Origin: Pseudomonas marginalis
Lineage (GTDB): Bacteria; Pseudomonadota; Gammaproteobacteria; Pseudomonadales; Pseudomonadaceae
DNA length: 64,000 nt
Direction: 5' to 3'
Assembly: GCF_008692035.1 (NCBI RefSeq)
Contig: NZ_VTFG01000002.1
Coordinates: 248,001-312,000, forward strand
A program made the translations under genes and the position numbers. Under the pieces are notes generated by a model that was not told where the DNA came from, did not search any database, and worked only from the letters and a program-made list of their open reading frames with translations. Position 1 is the stretch's first letter; the number at the start of each line of letters is the position of its first letter. Below are positions 7,854 through 16,115 of this stretch, piece after piece.

Positions 7854-8774
7854 ATGTCTATTTCATCGCCCTTGTTGCGCGTGTTTCTGGTTGGCCTGTT
7901 CAGCCTGATACTCGCTCCCCTCGCGAATGCCGAAGCGGCCAAACGCCTGCGTATCGGCATCACCCTGCACCCTTATTACAGCTACGTGGCCAATATCGTC
8001 GGCGACAAGGCCGACGTCGTGCCGCTGATCCCGGCCGGCTTCAATCCCCACGCCTACGAGCCACGTGCCGAAGACATCAAGCGCATCGGCACCCTGGATG
8101 TGATCGTGCTCAACGGCGTCGGCCATGACGATTTCGCCGACCGCATGATCGCCACCAGCGAGCGCCCGGACATCCCGGTGATCGAAGCCAACGCCAACGT
8201 GCCGCTGCTGGCGGCCACCGGCAACGCCGCGCGCGGTGCCGGCAAGGTGGTCAACCCGCACACCTTCCTGTCGATCAGTGCGTCGATTGCCCAGGTCAAC
8301 AACATCGCCCGCGAACTGGGCAAGCTCGACCCGGACAACGCCAAGACCTACACCCAGAACGCCCGCGCCTACGGCAAACGCCTGCGGCAGATGCGTGCCG
8401 ATGCCCTGGCCAAGTTGACCGGCGCCCTCAACCCGGACCTGCGTGTCGCCACCGTGCACGCGGCCTACGATTACCTGCTGCGCGAGTTCGGCCTGGAAGT
8501 CACGGCCGTGGTCGAGCCGGCCCACGGGATCGAGCCGAGCCCCAGCCAGCTGAAGAAGACCATCGACGAACTGCGCGCCCTGGACGTCACGGTGATCTTC
8601 TCGGAGATGGATTTCCCGTCCACTTACGTCGACACCATCCAGCGTGAATCCGGGGTCAAGCTGTACCCGCTGTCGCATATTTCCTACGGCGAATACAGCG
8701 CTGAAAAATACGAAGTGGAAATGACCGGCAACCTCAACACCGTGGTACGGGCGATTCAGGAGTCGGGGGCATGA
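7854..8774 (+). CDS. Metal ABC transporter substrate-binding protein, ZnuA/cluster A-I type
   Basis: Periplasmic receptor that hands zinc or manganese to the ABC permease. The 306-residue protein has a signal peptide ending ANA and the ligand set of cluster A-I proteins: H66 in NPHAYEP, H136 in NPHTFLS, H202 in VHAAYDYL and an acid in SEMDFPS (E251 or D253). The long histidine-rich loop of many ZnuA proteins is absent, so manganese, zinc or another divalent ion are all possible. ATG 7854 starts the signal peptide; an earlier in-frame start at 7803 has none. The stop overlaps the ATPase start (ATGA). Confidence 0.87.
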   Translation: MSISSPLLRVFLVGLFSLILAPLANAEAAKRLRIGITLHPYYSYVANIVGDKADVVPLIPAGFNPHAYEPRAEDIKRIGTLDVIVLNGVGHDDFADRMIATSERPDIPVIEANANVPLLAATGNAARGAGKVVNPHTFLSISASIAQVNNIARELGKLDPDNAKTYTQNARAYGKRLRQMRADALAKLTGALNPDLRVATVHAAYDYLLREFGLEVTAVVEPAHGIEPSPSQLKKTIDELRALDVTVIFSEMDFPSTYVDTIQRESGVKLYPLSHISYGEYSAEKYEVEMTGNLNTVVRAIQESGA

Positions 8775-9517
8775 CCGCAGCGCAGCAACTTAAGGTCGCG
8801 AGCGTCGGCCCGACCCTCGACTTCGACCAGGTGTCCCTCACCCTGGGCCGCACCGTCATCCTCGACGGCGTGAGCTTCCAGGTGCAGCCGGGCAGCATCC
8901 ATGCGCTGGTGGGGCCGAATGGCGGCGGAAAAAGCTCGCTGATCAAGACCCTGCTGGGGCAAACACCGCACCAGGGGCAACTGAGCCTGCAGTGGCCGGG
9001 CACGCCCGGCACCATCGGTTATGTGCCCCAGGCGCTGGAGTTCGACCGGGGCCTGCCGATGACGGTCGACGATTTCATGGCCGCCATGTGCCAACGGCGC
9101 CCGGCGTTCCTGGGTTTGTCCAAACATTACGCCGCCGCGATTGGCGAGGCGCTGGAACGGGTCGGCATGCAGGACAAGCGCAAGCGGCGCATGGGCGCGC
9201 TGTCCGGCGGTGAGCGCCAGCGGGTGTTGTTGGCCCAGGGACTGATCCCGGCGCCGCAGTTGCTGGTACTGGATGAACCGATGTCGGCCCTCGATGAAGC
9301 GGGTATCCAGGTGTTCGAACGCCTGCTCAATGACTGGCGCCTGGCCGGGATCACCGTGCTGTGGATCGAGCACGACCTGGAAGCCGTGGGCCGCCTGGCC
9401 GACCGCGTCACCGGCCTGAACCGCCGCCTGCTGTTCGACGCCACGCCGAAAGAGGCGCTGACCCCGGAGCGCCTGCTGACCCTGTTCTCTACCCACCCTC
9501 GGAGCCCGGCGCCATGA
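8771..9517 (+). CDS. Metal ABC transporter ATP-binding protein
   Basis: The 248-residue ATPase has Walker A GPNGGGKSS near residue 48, a Q-loop region at PQALEFD, signature LSGGERQRV near 150 and Walker B LLVLDEP, followed by the H-loop in WIEHDLEAV. It belongs to the ZnuC/MntB group and powers the permease encoded next. Start and stop overlap both neighbours by 4 bases, so translation should be coupled and subunit ratios held constant. Nothing appears to be missing. Confidence 0.9.
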   Translation: MTAAQQLKVASVGPTLDFDQVSLTLGRTVILDGVSFQVQPGSIHALVGPNGGGKSSLIKTLLGQTPHQGQLSLQWPGTPGTIGYVPQALEFDRGLPMTVDDFMAAMCQRRPAFLGLSKHYAAAIGEALERVGMQDKRKRRMGALSGGERQRVLLAQGLIPAPQLLVLDEPMSALDEAGIQVFERLLNDWRLAGITVLWIEHDLEAVGRLADRVTGLNRRLLFDATPKEALTPERLLTLFSTHPRSPAP

Positions 9518-10413
9518 GTTATGAAGCGTTTCGCCTGATGGTCCAGGGCTGGGCCTCATCCGGTTACCTGCCGGAGGCACTGGCCTATGGTTTTGTGGTC
9601 AACGCCCTGCTCGCCGGTCTGCTGATCGGCCCGGTACTGGGCGGGCTGGGCACGCTGGTGGTGGTCAAGCGCTTTGCGTTTTTCTCCGAAGCGGTCGGCC
9701 ATGCCGCACTGACCGGCGTGGCCGTGGGCATCCTGCTGGGTGAGCCCTACACCGGGCCCTATGGCAGCCTGTTCGGTTACTGCCTGTTGTTCGGCATCCT
9801 GCTCAACTACCTGCGCAACCGTACGGGCCTGGCGCCGGATACCTTGATCGGCGTGTTCCTGTCGGTGTCCCTGGCATTGGGCGCCAGCCTGCTGCTGATC
9901 CTGGCGGGCAAGATCAACGTGCACATCCTCGAAAACGTGCTGTTCGGTTCGGTGCTCACGGTCAACGGCAACGACCTGCTGGTACTGGCGATTGTCGGCG
10001 CCCTGGTGATGGCCCTGGCGCTGCCGCTGTACAACCGCATCATGCTCGCCAGCTTCAACCCGCAATTGGCGGCAGTGCGTGGTGTGGCGGTGAAGACCCT
10101 GGACTACCTGTTCGTGATCCTGGTGACGCTGATCACCGTGGCGGCAGTCAAGGTCATCGGCGCCATCCTGGTGGGCGCGCTGCTGGTGATTCCGGCGGCG
10201 GCGGCACGCTTGCTGAGCCAATCGCTCAAAGGCTTCTTCTGGATCTCGGTGGTGATCGCCACCGTCAGCACCCTGTGCGGGATCCTGTTGCCGATCATCT
10301 TCGACCTGCCCATCCCCTCCGGTGCCGCGATCATCCTGATGGCCGGTATCGCTTTCGCCCTTGCCGCCGTCGCGCGGGGCACCGTGCCCAGCCTTAAAGG
10401 GAACCTTGGATAA
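9514..10413 (+). CDS. Metal ABC transporter permease, ABC-3 family
   Basis: A 299-residue integral membrane protein with about eight hydrophobic helices, in the ZnuB/MntC family: VVVKRFAFFSEAVGHAALTG near 50, LGASLLLILAGKINVHILEN, LFGSVLTVNGNDLL and the conserved VKVIGAILVGALLVIPAAAA near 215. It makes the channel of the importer as a homodimer. ATG 9514 overlaps the ATPase stop, and its TAA shares one base with the ATG of the next gene (TAATG). An earlier in-frame start within the ATPase gene was rejected. Confidence 0.9.
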   Translation: MSYEAFRLMVQGWASSGYLPEALAYGFVVNALLAGLLIGPVLGGLGTLVVVKRFAFFSEAVGHAALTGVAVGILLGEPYTGPYGSLFGYCLLFGILLNYLRNRTGLAPDTLIGVFLSVSLALGASLLLILAGKINVHILENVLFGSVLTVNGNDLLVLAIVGALVMALALPLYNRIMLASFNPQLAAVRGVAVKTLDYLFVILVTLITVAAVKVIGAILVGALLVIPAAAARLLSQSLKGFFWISVVIATVSTLCGILLPIIFDLPIPSGAAIILMAGIAFALAAVARGTVPSLKGNLG

Positions 10414-11333
10414 TGCGCTCCGTTCTTCAACCTCTGGCCCTGGCCATCGCTTGCCTGATCACCACGCCGCTGATGGCGGCCGACGTGGGCAAACCTGCTG
10501 CTCACGCGGCCAAACCGGTGAAAGTCCTGGCCTCGCTGCCGATCACCTATGGCCTGGCGCAGGTGCTGCTCAAGGGCACCGATGTGCAGCTCGAGCGCGC
10601 GGCGCCGGCCAACCTGCCGGGCTCGCGGCAGGTGTCGTACTTCACCGGCCGTGGCGCGCCGGCACTGAACACCCTGGCCCAGGACGCCGACGCCGCCATT
10701 GGCGTGCGCTCGCTGTGGGCCGATGACCCGCTCTACCCCGTGGCACGGCGCAGCAATATCCGCATCGTCGAAATCGATGCGGCACGCCCGGTGGATGGCG
10801 GCCTGCCGGGCATCGCCGTGCAACCTGGCGTCGCCGATGGCTTGAACAGCCAGCCGTGGCAATCGAGCAACAACCTGGGGCGCATGGCCGATGTCCTGGC
10901 CGCCGACCTGAGCCGCCTGGCACCGGGCGCCAAGGCGAAGATCGACGCCAACCTGGCCGCCCTCAAGCAACGCCTGCTCAAGCTCAGCGCCGACAGCGAG
11001 GCGCGACTGGCCAAGGCGGACAACCTGAGTGTGGTCAGTTTGAGCGATCACTTTGCCTATCTGATCAGCAGTTTGAATCTGGAACTGCTCAGTACCGATG
11101 CCCGGCCCGACGCCGATTGGACACCTGAGGCGTTACAGAAGCTCAGTGCCGAGCTGAAGGACAACGACGTGGCCGTGGTGCTGCATCATCGCCAGCCAAG
11201 TGATGCAGTGAAAGCCGCCATCACGGCAGGCGGTTCAACGCTGCTGGTATTGAACGTAGACGGCGCGGACCCGGTATCGGAGCTGGAGAGCAATGTGGAC
11301 CAGGTGATCAAGGCACTCACGCCGGATAGCTGA
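10413..11333 (+). CDS. Second ZnuA-like binding protein lacking most metal ligands
   Basis: A 306-residue secreted protein (signal peptide ending MAADVG near residue 22) with the overall ZnuA/cluster A-I pattern: a first domain, a long central helix (about 154-202) and a second domain. The usual ligand motifs are changed. The DPHxYEP segment reads APANLPGSRQVSYF, the second reads QPWQSSNNLG, and only H213 in SDHFAYLISSL is kept, with HH near 258. It may bind something else or act as an accessory lobe for the first receptor. It shares a TAATG junction with the permease gene and closes the operon. Confidence 0.75.
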   Translation: MRSVLQPLALAIACLITTPLMAADVGKPAAHAAKPVKVLASLPITYGLAQVLLKGTDVQLERAAPANLPGSRQVSYFTGRGAPALNTLAQDADAAIGVRSLWADDPLYPVARRSNIRIVEIDAARPVDGGLPGIAVQPGVADGLNSQPWQSSNNLGRMADVLAADLSRLAPGAKAKIDANLAALKQRLLKLSADSEARLAKADNLSVVSLSDHFAYLISSLNLELLSTDARPDADWTPEALQKLSAELKDNDVAVVLHHRQPSDAVKAAITAGGSTLLVLNVDGADPVSELESNVDQVIKALTPDS

Positions 11334-11352
11334 GTGACAGAGCCTTGGTGGG

Positions 11353-12066
11353 TTAAACCACATCCACGCCGACATGAATCGCATCATGCCGCCAGAATTC
11401 CAGGTCGCAGTCGATCAAGCGCTGGTGCTGGTCATAATTGACCCGGGCGATCCGCAAGCCCGGGCTGCCCACCGACACGCGCAATGCCGCCGCCGCTTCC
11501 ACCGGCAATGAGGTCGGCACGATCTCGAAGCGCACCCGCCCGTAGTGCAAGTCGTACTTGCGCGCATACAACTCGGTCATCGACTGATTCAGGTCGCACT
11601 CGAGAATCCCCGGGAAATACTGCGGGTTCAGGTAGTGCTCCACATACAACACCAGCCGCCCGTCAATCCGCCGCCCCCGGCAGATCTGGATCACGCTGGA
11701 CAACGCCGGCAGCTGCAACCACGCACACACCGCGGCCGAGGCCGGCTGCAGCCGCGCACTGATCACTTCGGTGGATGCCACCCGCCCCTGGTCGTTGACC
11801 ATCGCGTGAAAGTGGCTGCGCTGCATCAGGTTGTAGGCCAGCCGAGGCGGCGAGACAAACCAGCCACGACGCTCCTCGCGATAAATCTGCCCTTGGGCCT
11901 CCAGTTGTAACAAGGCTTCCCGCACCGTAATTCGAGTGGTACCAAACAACTCGCTGAGCTTGCGCTCGGCGGGCAGCTTGCTTGCAGGCGCCAACAGGCC
12001 GTGGTCGATCTGCTCTTGCAGCGCCAGGCCGATGGATGTCACCGCCTTGATTGCCTCATCACGCAT
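11353..12066 (-). CDS. GntR-family regulator, HutC subfamily (UTRA domain)
   Basis: A 237-residue repressor. Residues about 10-75 form the GntR winged helix (LPAERKLSELFGTTRITVRE). Residues about 90-237 are a UTRA effector domain (VLYVEHYLNPQYFPGI, SVGSPGLRIARVNYDQ). UTRA domains bind small ligands such as sugars, amino acids or phosphonates. It is divergent from the ABC operon that starts at 12414 and very probably controls it. ATG 12066 is preferred over TTG 12069. A TGGACTAGACCA site lies 15 bases before its start, which suggests autorepression. Confidence 0.85.
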   Translation of the reverse strand: MRDEAIKAVTSIGLALQEQIDHGLLAPASKLPAERKLSELFGTTRITVREALLQLEAQGQIYREERRGWFVSPPRLAYNLMQRSHFHAMVNDQGRVASTEVISARLQPASAAVCAWLQLPALSSVIQICRGRRIDGRLVLYVEHYLNPQYFPGILECDLNQSMTELYARKYDLHYGRVRFEIVPTSLPVEAAAALRVSVGSPGLRIARVNYDQHQRLIDCDLEFWRHDAIHVGVDVV

Positions 12067-12413
12067 CAACGTTACCTATCTGGACTAGACCAGCACTGTT
12101 CAGGTGCACAAACCGCTGCATAAATGGGCTTGCACGACTGCTTGCCAGCCTAGGCACTCCTGATGACCGACAGATGACAGTCCCTGCCGCGTCCCTGCAC
12201 CACACCCTGCAATACATCGGCCAAGTCCAGTCTCTGCGGGCACTTGAGCATGGTCTACGCTAAGTCTGCGCCGAGCGACATCAAGGCTATGAAAACGACA
12301 TCGACATGAAACTGTCATCCATCGCGTCTAGATTGGCTCAGGTATTGCTCTGACCTAGACCAACAACACCGTAGAAAACACCGCCGCGTTGAAAACGCCC
12401 AAAGGAGCTTCGG
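12067..12413. promoter_or_regulatory. Divergent promoter region with DasR-like operator sites
   Basis: This 347-base gap separates the GntR gene from the ABC operon. TGGACTAGACCA (12081-12092) and TGACCTAGACCA (12351-12362) agree at 10 of 12 positions, and both resemble the TGGTCTAGACCA palindrome of HutC-subfamily regulators such as DasR and NagR. A weaker GTCTAGATTGG lies at 12326-12336. A possible sigma-70 promoter, TTGGCT (12333-12338), 17 bases, TAGACC (12356-12361), overlaps the second site, which would suit repression. I see no gene in the middle part. Confidence 0.6.
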
Positions 12414-13490
12414 ATGAAACAGCTTTTCCTGGCATCACTGTTAGGCTCGACCATTGCCATGTGCACCGCCGCCATGGCCGCTGATACCGATCTAAAAACC
12501 TTGGAAGCCGCCGCGAAAGCGGAAGGTGCCGTCAACAGCGTCGGCATGCCCGATGACTGGGCCAACTGGAAAGGCACCTGGGAAGACCTGGCCAAGACCT
12601 ACGGCCTCAAGCACATCGACACCGACATGAGTTCGGCCCAGGAAATCGCCAAGTTCAAGGCCGAAAAAGACAACGCCAGCGCCGACATCGGCGACGTAGG
12701 CGCCGCCTTCGGCCCGATCGCGGTGAAGCAGGAAGTCACCCAGCCGTATAAACCGTCGACCTGGGCTTCGGTGCCGGATTGGGCAAAAGACAAGGACGGT
12801 CACTGGGCCCTGGCCTACACCGGCACCATCGCGTTTATCGTCAACAAGAAGCTGCTGCACGGTTCCGAAGTCCCTACCAGTTGGGCTGACCTGCAAACCG
12901 GCAAATACAAAGTTTCGGTGGGTGACGTGAGCACTGCGGCCCAGGCCTCCAACGCCGTACTCGCCGCTGCTATCGCCAATAAAGGCGATGAAAAGAACAT
13001 CGCCCCCGGCCTGCAATTCTTCACCAAGATCGCCCAGCAAGGTCGCCTCGGCCTGTCCAACCCGACCATCGCCACCATGGAAAAAGGTGAAGTCGAAGTG
13101 GGGATCGTCTGGGACTTCAACGGCCTGAGCTACAAAGCCAAGATGGCCAACCCGGATGACTACGTGGTGCTGATCCCATCGGACGGCTCGGTGAAATCCG
13201 GCTACACCACCATCATCAACAAATACGCCAAGCACCCGAACGCCGCCAAGCTGACCCGCGAATACATCTTCAGCGACGCCGGCCAACTCAACCTGGCCCG
13301 TGGCAACGCACGTCCGATCCGTGCCGAAACCGACCTGAAGCTGCCGGCCGACATCGCCAAGAACCTGATCCCGGGCGAGCAGTACACCAAGGCCAACCCG
13401 CAGCCGATCAAGGATGCCGATGCCTGGGAAGCGACTTCCAAGAAGCTGCCGCAACTGTGGAACGAGCAGGTCATCGTAGAGATGAAGTAA
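12414..13490 (+). CDS. ABC transporter periplasmic substrate-binding protein
   Basis: A 358-residue binding protein with signal peptide cut after MAA near residue 23. It has the two-lobed iron/polyamine/phosphonate-type layout: EGAVNSVGMPDDWANWKGTW in lobe 1, YTGTIAFIVNKKLL, SWADLQTGKYKVSVGD at the hinge and EVGIVWDFNGLSYKA in lobe 2. The genes downstream encode an alkaline-phosphatase-superfamily enzyme, two permeases, an ATPase and a HAD phosphatase. That company points to a phosphorus-containing organic ligand, but the sequence alone does not fix it. AAAGGAGCTTCGG precedes the ATG. Confidence 0.8.
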   Translation: MKQLFLASLLGSTIAMCTAAMAADTDLKTLEAAAKAEGAVNSVGMPDDWANWKGTWEDLAKTYGLKHIDTDMSSAQEIAKFKAEKDNASADIGDVGAAFGPIAVKQEVTQPYKPSTWASVPDWAKDKDGHWALAYTGTIAFIVNKKLLHGSEVPTSWADLQTGKYKVSVGDVSTAAQASNAVLAAAIANKGDEKNIAPGLQFFTKIAQQGRLGLSNPTIATMEKGEVEVGIVWDFNGLSYKAKMANPDDYVVLIPSDGSVKSGYTTIINKYAKHPNAAKLTREYIFSDAGQLNLARGNARPIRAETDLKLPADIAKNLIPGEQYTKANPQPIKDADAWEATSKKLPQLWNEQVIVEMK

Positions 13491-13501
13491 GGGTTTATCC
13501 C

Positions 13502-13530
13502 ACATTGGAGCTCCAGTGGAGATCCAATGT
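13502..13530 (+). repeat. Inverted repeat after the binding-protein gene
   Basis: CACATTGGA and TCCAATGTG form a stem around about eleven bases, just before the REPIN. The hairpin may protect the abundant binding-protein mRNA from 3' decay, a usual role for such structures after the first gene of ABC operons. Confidence 0.5.
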
Positions 13531-13617
13531 GGGAGGGGGCTTGCCCCCGATGACGGTGGATCAGCTAACAAATTCGTTGAATGACACACCGCTATCGGGG
13601 GCAAGCCCCCTCCCACA
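13528..13617. repeat. REPIN: two inverted REP sequences
   Basis: A 24-base REP, TGTGGGAGGGGGCTTGCCCC plus CGAT (13528-13551), is followed 42 bases later by its exact reverse complement (13594-13617). Each half is itself palindromic around GGGGGC/GCCCCC. This is the REP doublet (REPIN) form typical of P. fluorescens-group genomes, mobilised in trans by RAYT transposases. It sits inside the ABC operon, between the binding-protein gene and the phosphatase-fold gene. Confidence 0.88.
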
Positions 13618-13679
13618 TTTTTGACCCCGTTCCTCCAGAGGAATTGAGCCAAGTCAATCATTGCGGAGCGTCGCCCCCC

Positions 13680-14486
13680 ATGAAACACCCCGTCATCCTT
13701 GTCGTGCTCGACGGCCTGAACTTCGAGGTTGCAAGGCACTCCATGGGGCACTTGCAGGCCTATGTCGGCGCAGGACGCGCAGCCCTCTACAAGCTGGAAT
13801 GTGAACTGCCCGCCCTGTCCCGCCCGCTGTACGAATGCATCCTCACCGGCGTGCCACCGATCCACAGCGGTATCGTCCACAACAATGTCTCGCGCCTGTC
13901 CAACCAACGCAGCATTTTCCATTACGCCACCGACGCCGGCCTCACCACGGCGGCGGCGGCTTACCATTGGGTCAGCGAGTTGTATAACCGCACGCCCTTT
14001 CTCGCCGCCCGTGATCGCCATACCGACGACAAGGCACTGGCGATCCAGCACGGGCATTTCTACTGGAATGACCACTACCCGGATTCCCACCTGTTTGCCG
14101 ACGCCGAAAGCCTGCGGCTCAAGCACGCGCCGGACTTCATGGTGGTGCACCCGATGAACATCGACGACGCCGGCCACAAGCACGGCCTCGACACGCCGCA
14201 GTACCGCAACAGCGCACGCTCGGCCGACATCATCCTGGCCGACTACCTGCAAGCCTGGCTCGATGCCGGTTACCAGGTGCTGGTGACCGCCGACCACGGC
14301 ATGAACAACGACCGCTCCCACAACGGCCTGCTGCCGGAAGAACGGGAAGTGCCGCTGTTCGTGCTCGGCGATGCCTTCAGCCTGGACACCCACGCCGCAC
14401 CGAAACAGACCGAGCTGTGCGGCACGGTCTGCGAACTGCTGGGCGTACCCCACGACAAACCTGTGTGCCGGGAGTTACTGAAGTGA
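13680..14486 (+). CDS. Alkaline-phosphatase-superfamily phosphodiesterase/phosphonate hydrolase
   Basis: A 268-residue cytosolic enzyme of the nucleotide pyrophosphatase/phosphodiesterase branch. All expected metal-site motifs are visible: D11 in VVLDG, a likely nucleophile S47 in PALSRP followed by ILTGVPP-IHSGIVHNN, D162 and H166 in NIDDAGHKHG, and D205-H206 in TADHGMN. Members cleave phosphodiesters or C-P bonds such as in phosphonoacetate. It lies inside an ABC importer operon, so it likely processes the imported compound. ATG 13680 starts the first beta strand; the longer frame from 13581 runs through the REP and was rejected. Its stop overlaps the next gene (GTGA). Confidence 0.8.
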   Translation: MKHPVILVVLDGLNFEVARHSMGHLQAYVGAGRAALYKLECELPALSRPLYECILTGVPPIHSGIVHNNVSRLSNQRSIFHYATDAGLTTAAAAYHWVSELYNRTPFLAARDRHTDDKALAIQHGHFYWNDHYPDSHLFADAESLRLKHAPDFMVVHPMNIDDAGHKHGLDTPQYRNSARSADIILADYLQAWLDAGYQVLVTADHGMNNDRSHNGLLPEEREVPLFVLGDAFSLDTHAAPKQTELCGTVCELLGVPHDKPVCRELLK

Positions 14487-15328
14487 CTTCAATATCCCGC
14501 GGCAAATGGCTGGCCCTCCTGTGCCTGGTGCCTTTCGCACTGTTCTTTATCGTGTTCGAAATCGCCCCGCTGGTGTGGGTGCTGATCAATAGCCTGCAGA
14601 CCGAAGACACCGGCTGGGGGCTGGACAACTTCACGCGCATCTTCAGTTCGAAGTTCTACCTGCAGGCCATCCAGTTCAGCCTGGAGATCAGCTTCTACTC
14701 GAGCATCTTCGGCATCATCATTGCCACGCTGGGCAGTTACTCCCTGCGCCGGGTGGATTCGCCGCTGCGCAACTTCGTCACCGCCTTCGCCAACATGACC
14801 AGCAACTTTGCCGGCGTGCCCCTGGCCTTCGCGTTCATCATCCTGCTGGGGTTCAACGGCAGCATCACCATCATGCTCAAGCAAGCCGGGATCATTCAGG
14901 ACTTCAACCTGTACTCCAAGACCGGCCTGATCATCCTCTACACCTACTTCCAGATCCCCCTCGGCGTGCTGCTGCTCTACCCGGCCTTTGACGCCCTGCG
15001 CGAAGACTGGCGCGAGTCCGCTGCGTTACTGGGCGCCAATGGCTGGCAGTTCTGGCGGCACATCGGGCTGCCGGTGCTCACGCCGGCGCTGCTGGGCACG
15101 TTCGTGATCCTGCTGGCCAATGCCCTGGGTGCCTACGCGACGGTCTACGCCCTGACCACCGGGAACTTCAACGTGCTGCCGATTCGTATCGCCGGCCTGG
15201 TGTCGGGGGATGTGTCCCTCGATCCAAACATGGCCAGCGCCCTGGCCGTGGTGCTGGTGGCGCTGATGACCGTGGTCACCGTGGTCCATCAACTGCTGCT
15301 CAAGAGGAGCTACCATGTCTCGCGCTGA
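14483..15328 (+). CDS. ABC transporter permease 1
   Basis: A 281-residue permease of the binding-protein-dependent inner-membrane type with six helices. The EAA loop is visible at EDWRESAALLGANGWQFWRH near residue 175. The GTG start at 14483 overlaps the phosphatase stop as GTGA; an upstream frame start at 14417 lies inside that gene. It overlaps the second permease by 14 bases. With its partner it forms a heterodimeric channel for the ligand of the protein encoded at 12414. Confidence 0.85.
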   Translation: MTSISRGKWLALLCLVPFALFFIVFEIAPLVWVLINSLQTEDTGWGLDNFTRIFSSKFYLQAIQFSLEISFYSSIFGIIIATLGSYSLRRVDSPLRNFVTAFANMTSNFAGVPLAFAFIILLGFNGSITIMLKQAGIIQDFNLYSKTGLIILYTYFQIPLGVLLLYPAFDALREDWRESAALLGANGWQFWRHIGLPVLTPALLGTFVILLANALGAYATVYALTTGNFNVLPIRIAGLVSGDVSLDPNMASALAVVLVALMTVVTVVHQLLLKRSYHVSR

Positions 15329-16115
15329 AGCCGGCCCGGCCTCCCTCTACCACCGCGTGGTGGTGTACCTGTTGTTCGCGATCCTGGTGCTGCCGCTGAT
15401 TGGCACCTTCGTCTACTCCATTGCCAGCAGTTGGTCAGCAACCATTCTGCCGGCGGGCTTCACGGTGAAGTGGTATGTGCAGCTGTGGAGCGACCCACGC
15501 TTCCTGATGGCCTTCGGGCAATCCTTGCTGGTGTGCGTGGGTGCGTTGATCCTGTCGGTGGTGTTGATTCTGCCGCTGTTGTTCGTGGTGCATTACCACT
15601 TTCCCAGGCTCGACGCCTTGATGAACATCCTGATCCTGCTGCCCTTCGCGGTACCGCCGGTGGTGTCGTCGGTGGGCCTGCTGCAACTGTACGGCTCCGG
15701 GCCGTTGGCGATGGTGGGCACGCCGTGGATCCTGATCGGCTGCTATTTCACCGTGGCGCTGCCGTTCATGTACCGGGCGATCACCAACAACCTGCAAGCC
15801 ATCAACCTGCGCGACTTGATGGACGCCTCGCAACTGCTTGGCGCCAGCACCTGGCAGGCCGCGATCTTCGTGGTGCTGCCCAACCTGCGCAAAGGCCTGA
15901 TGGTGGCGCTGCTGCTGTCGTTCTCGTTCCTGTTCGGTGAGTTCGTGTTCGCCAATATCCTCGTGGGCACCCGCTACGAAACCCTGCAGGTGTACCTGAA
16001 CAACATGCGCAACAGCAGCGGCCACTTCACCAGCGCCGTCGTGATTTCCTATTTCTTCTTTGTGCTGGTGCTGACCTGGGCCGCCAATATCTTGAACAAG
16101 GACAAAAGCCAATGA
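15315..16115 (+). CDS. ABC transporter permease 2
   Basis: A 266-residue permease with six predicted helices and an EAA loop at LRDLMDASQLLGASTWQAAI near residue 175. It is the PotC/PhnV-like second channel subunit. The start overlaps the first permease by 14 bases and the stop overlaps the ATPase start (ATGAGC), so the three are translated as a unit. No signal that identifies the ligand is present in the membrane part. Confidence 0.85.
   Translation: MSRAEAGPASLYHRVVVYLLFAILVLPLIGTFVYSIASSWSATILPAGFTVKWYVQLWSDPRFLMAFGQSLLVCVGALILSVVLILPLLFVVHYHFPRLDALMNILILLPFAVPPVVSSVGLLQLYGSGPLAMVGTPWILIGCYFTVALPFMYRAITNNLQAINLRDLMDASQLLGASTWQAAIFVVLPNLRKGLMVALLLSFSFLFGEFVFANILVGTRYETLQVYLNNMRNSSGHFTSAVVISYFFFVLVLTWAANILNKDKSQ

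Noticed and set aside
12492..14453. Long open frame on the minus strand (about 650 codons) across the binding-protein and phosphatase genes
   Set aside because: It is the mirror of high-GC coding DNA on the plus strand. The translation is of low complexity with scattered His and Gly and no domain, while the plus-strand frames have clear motifs.
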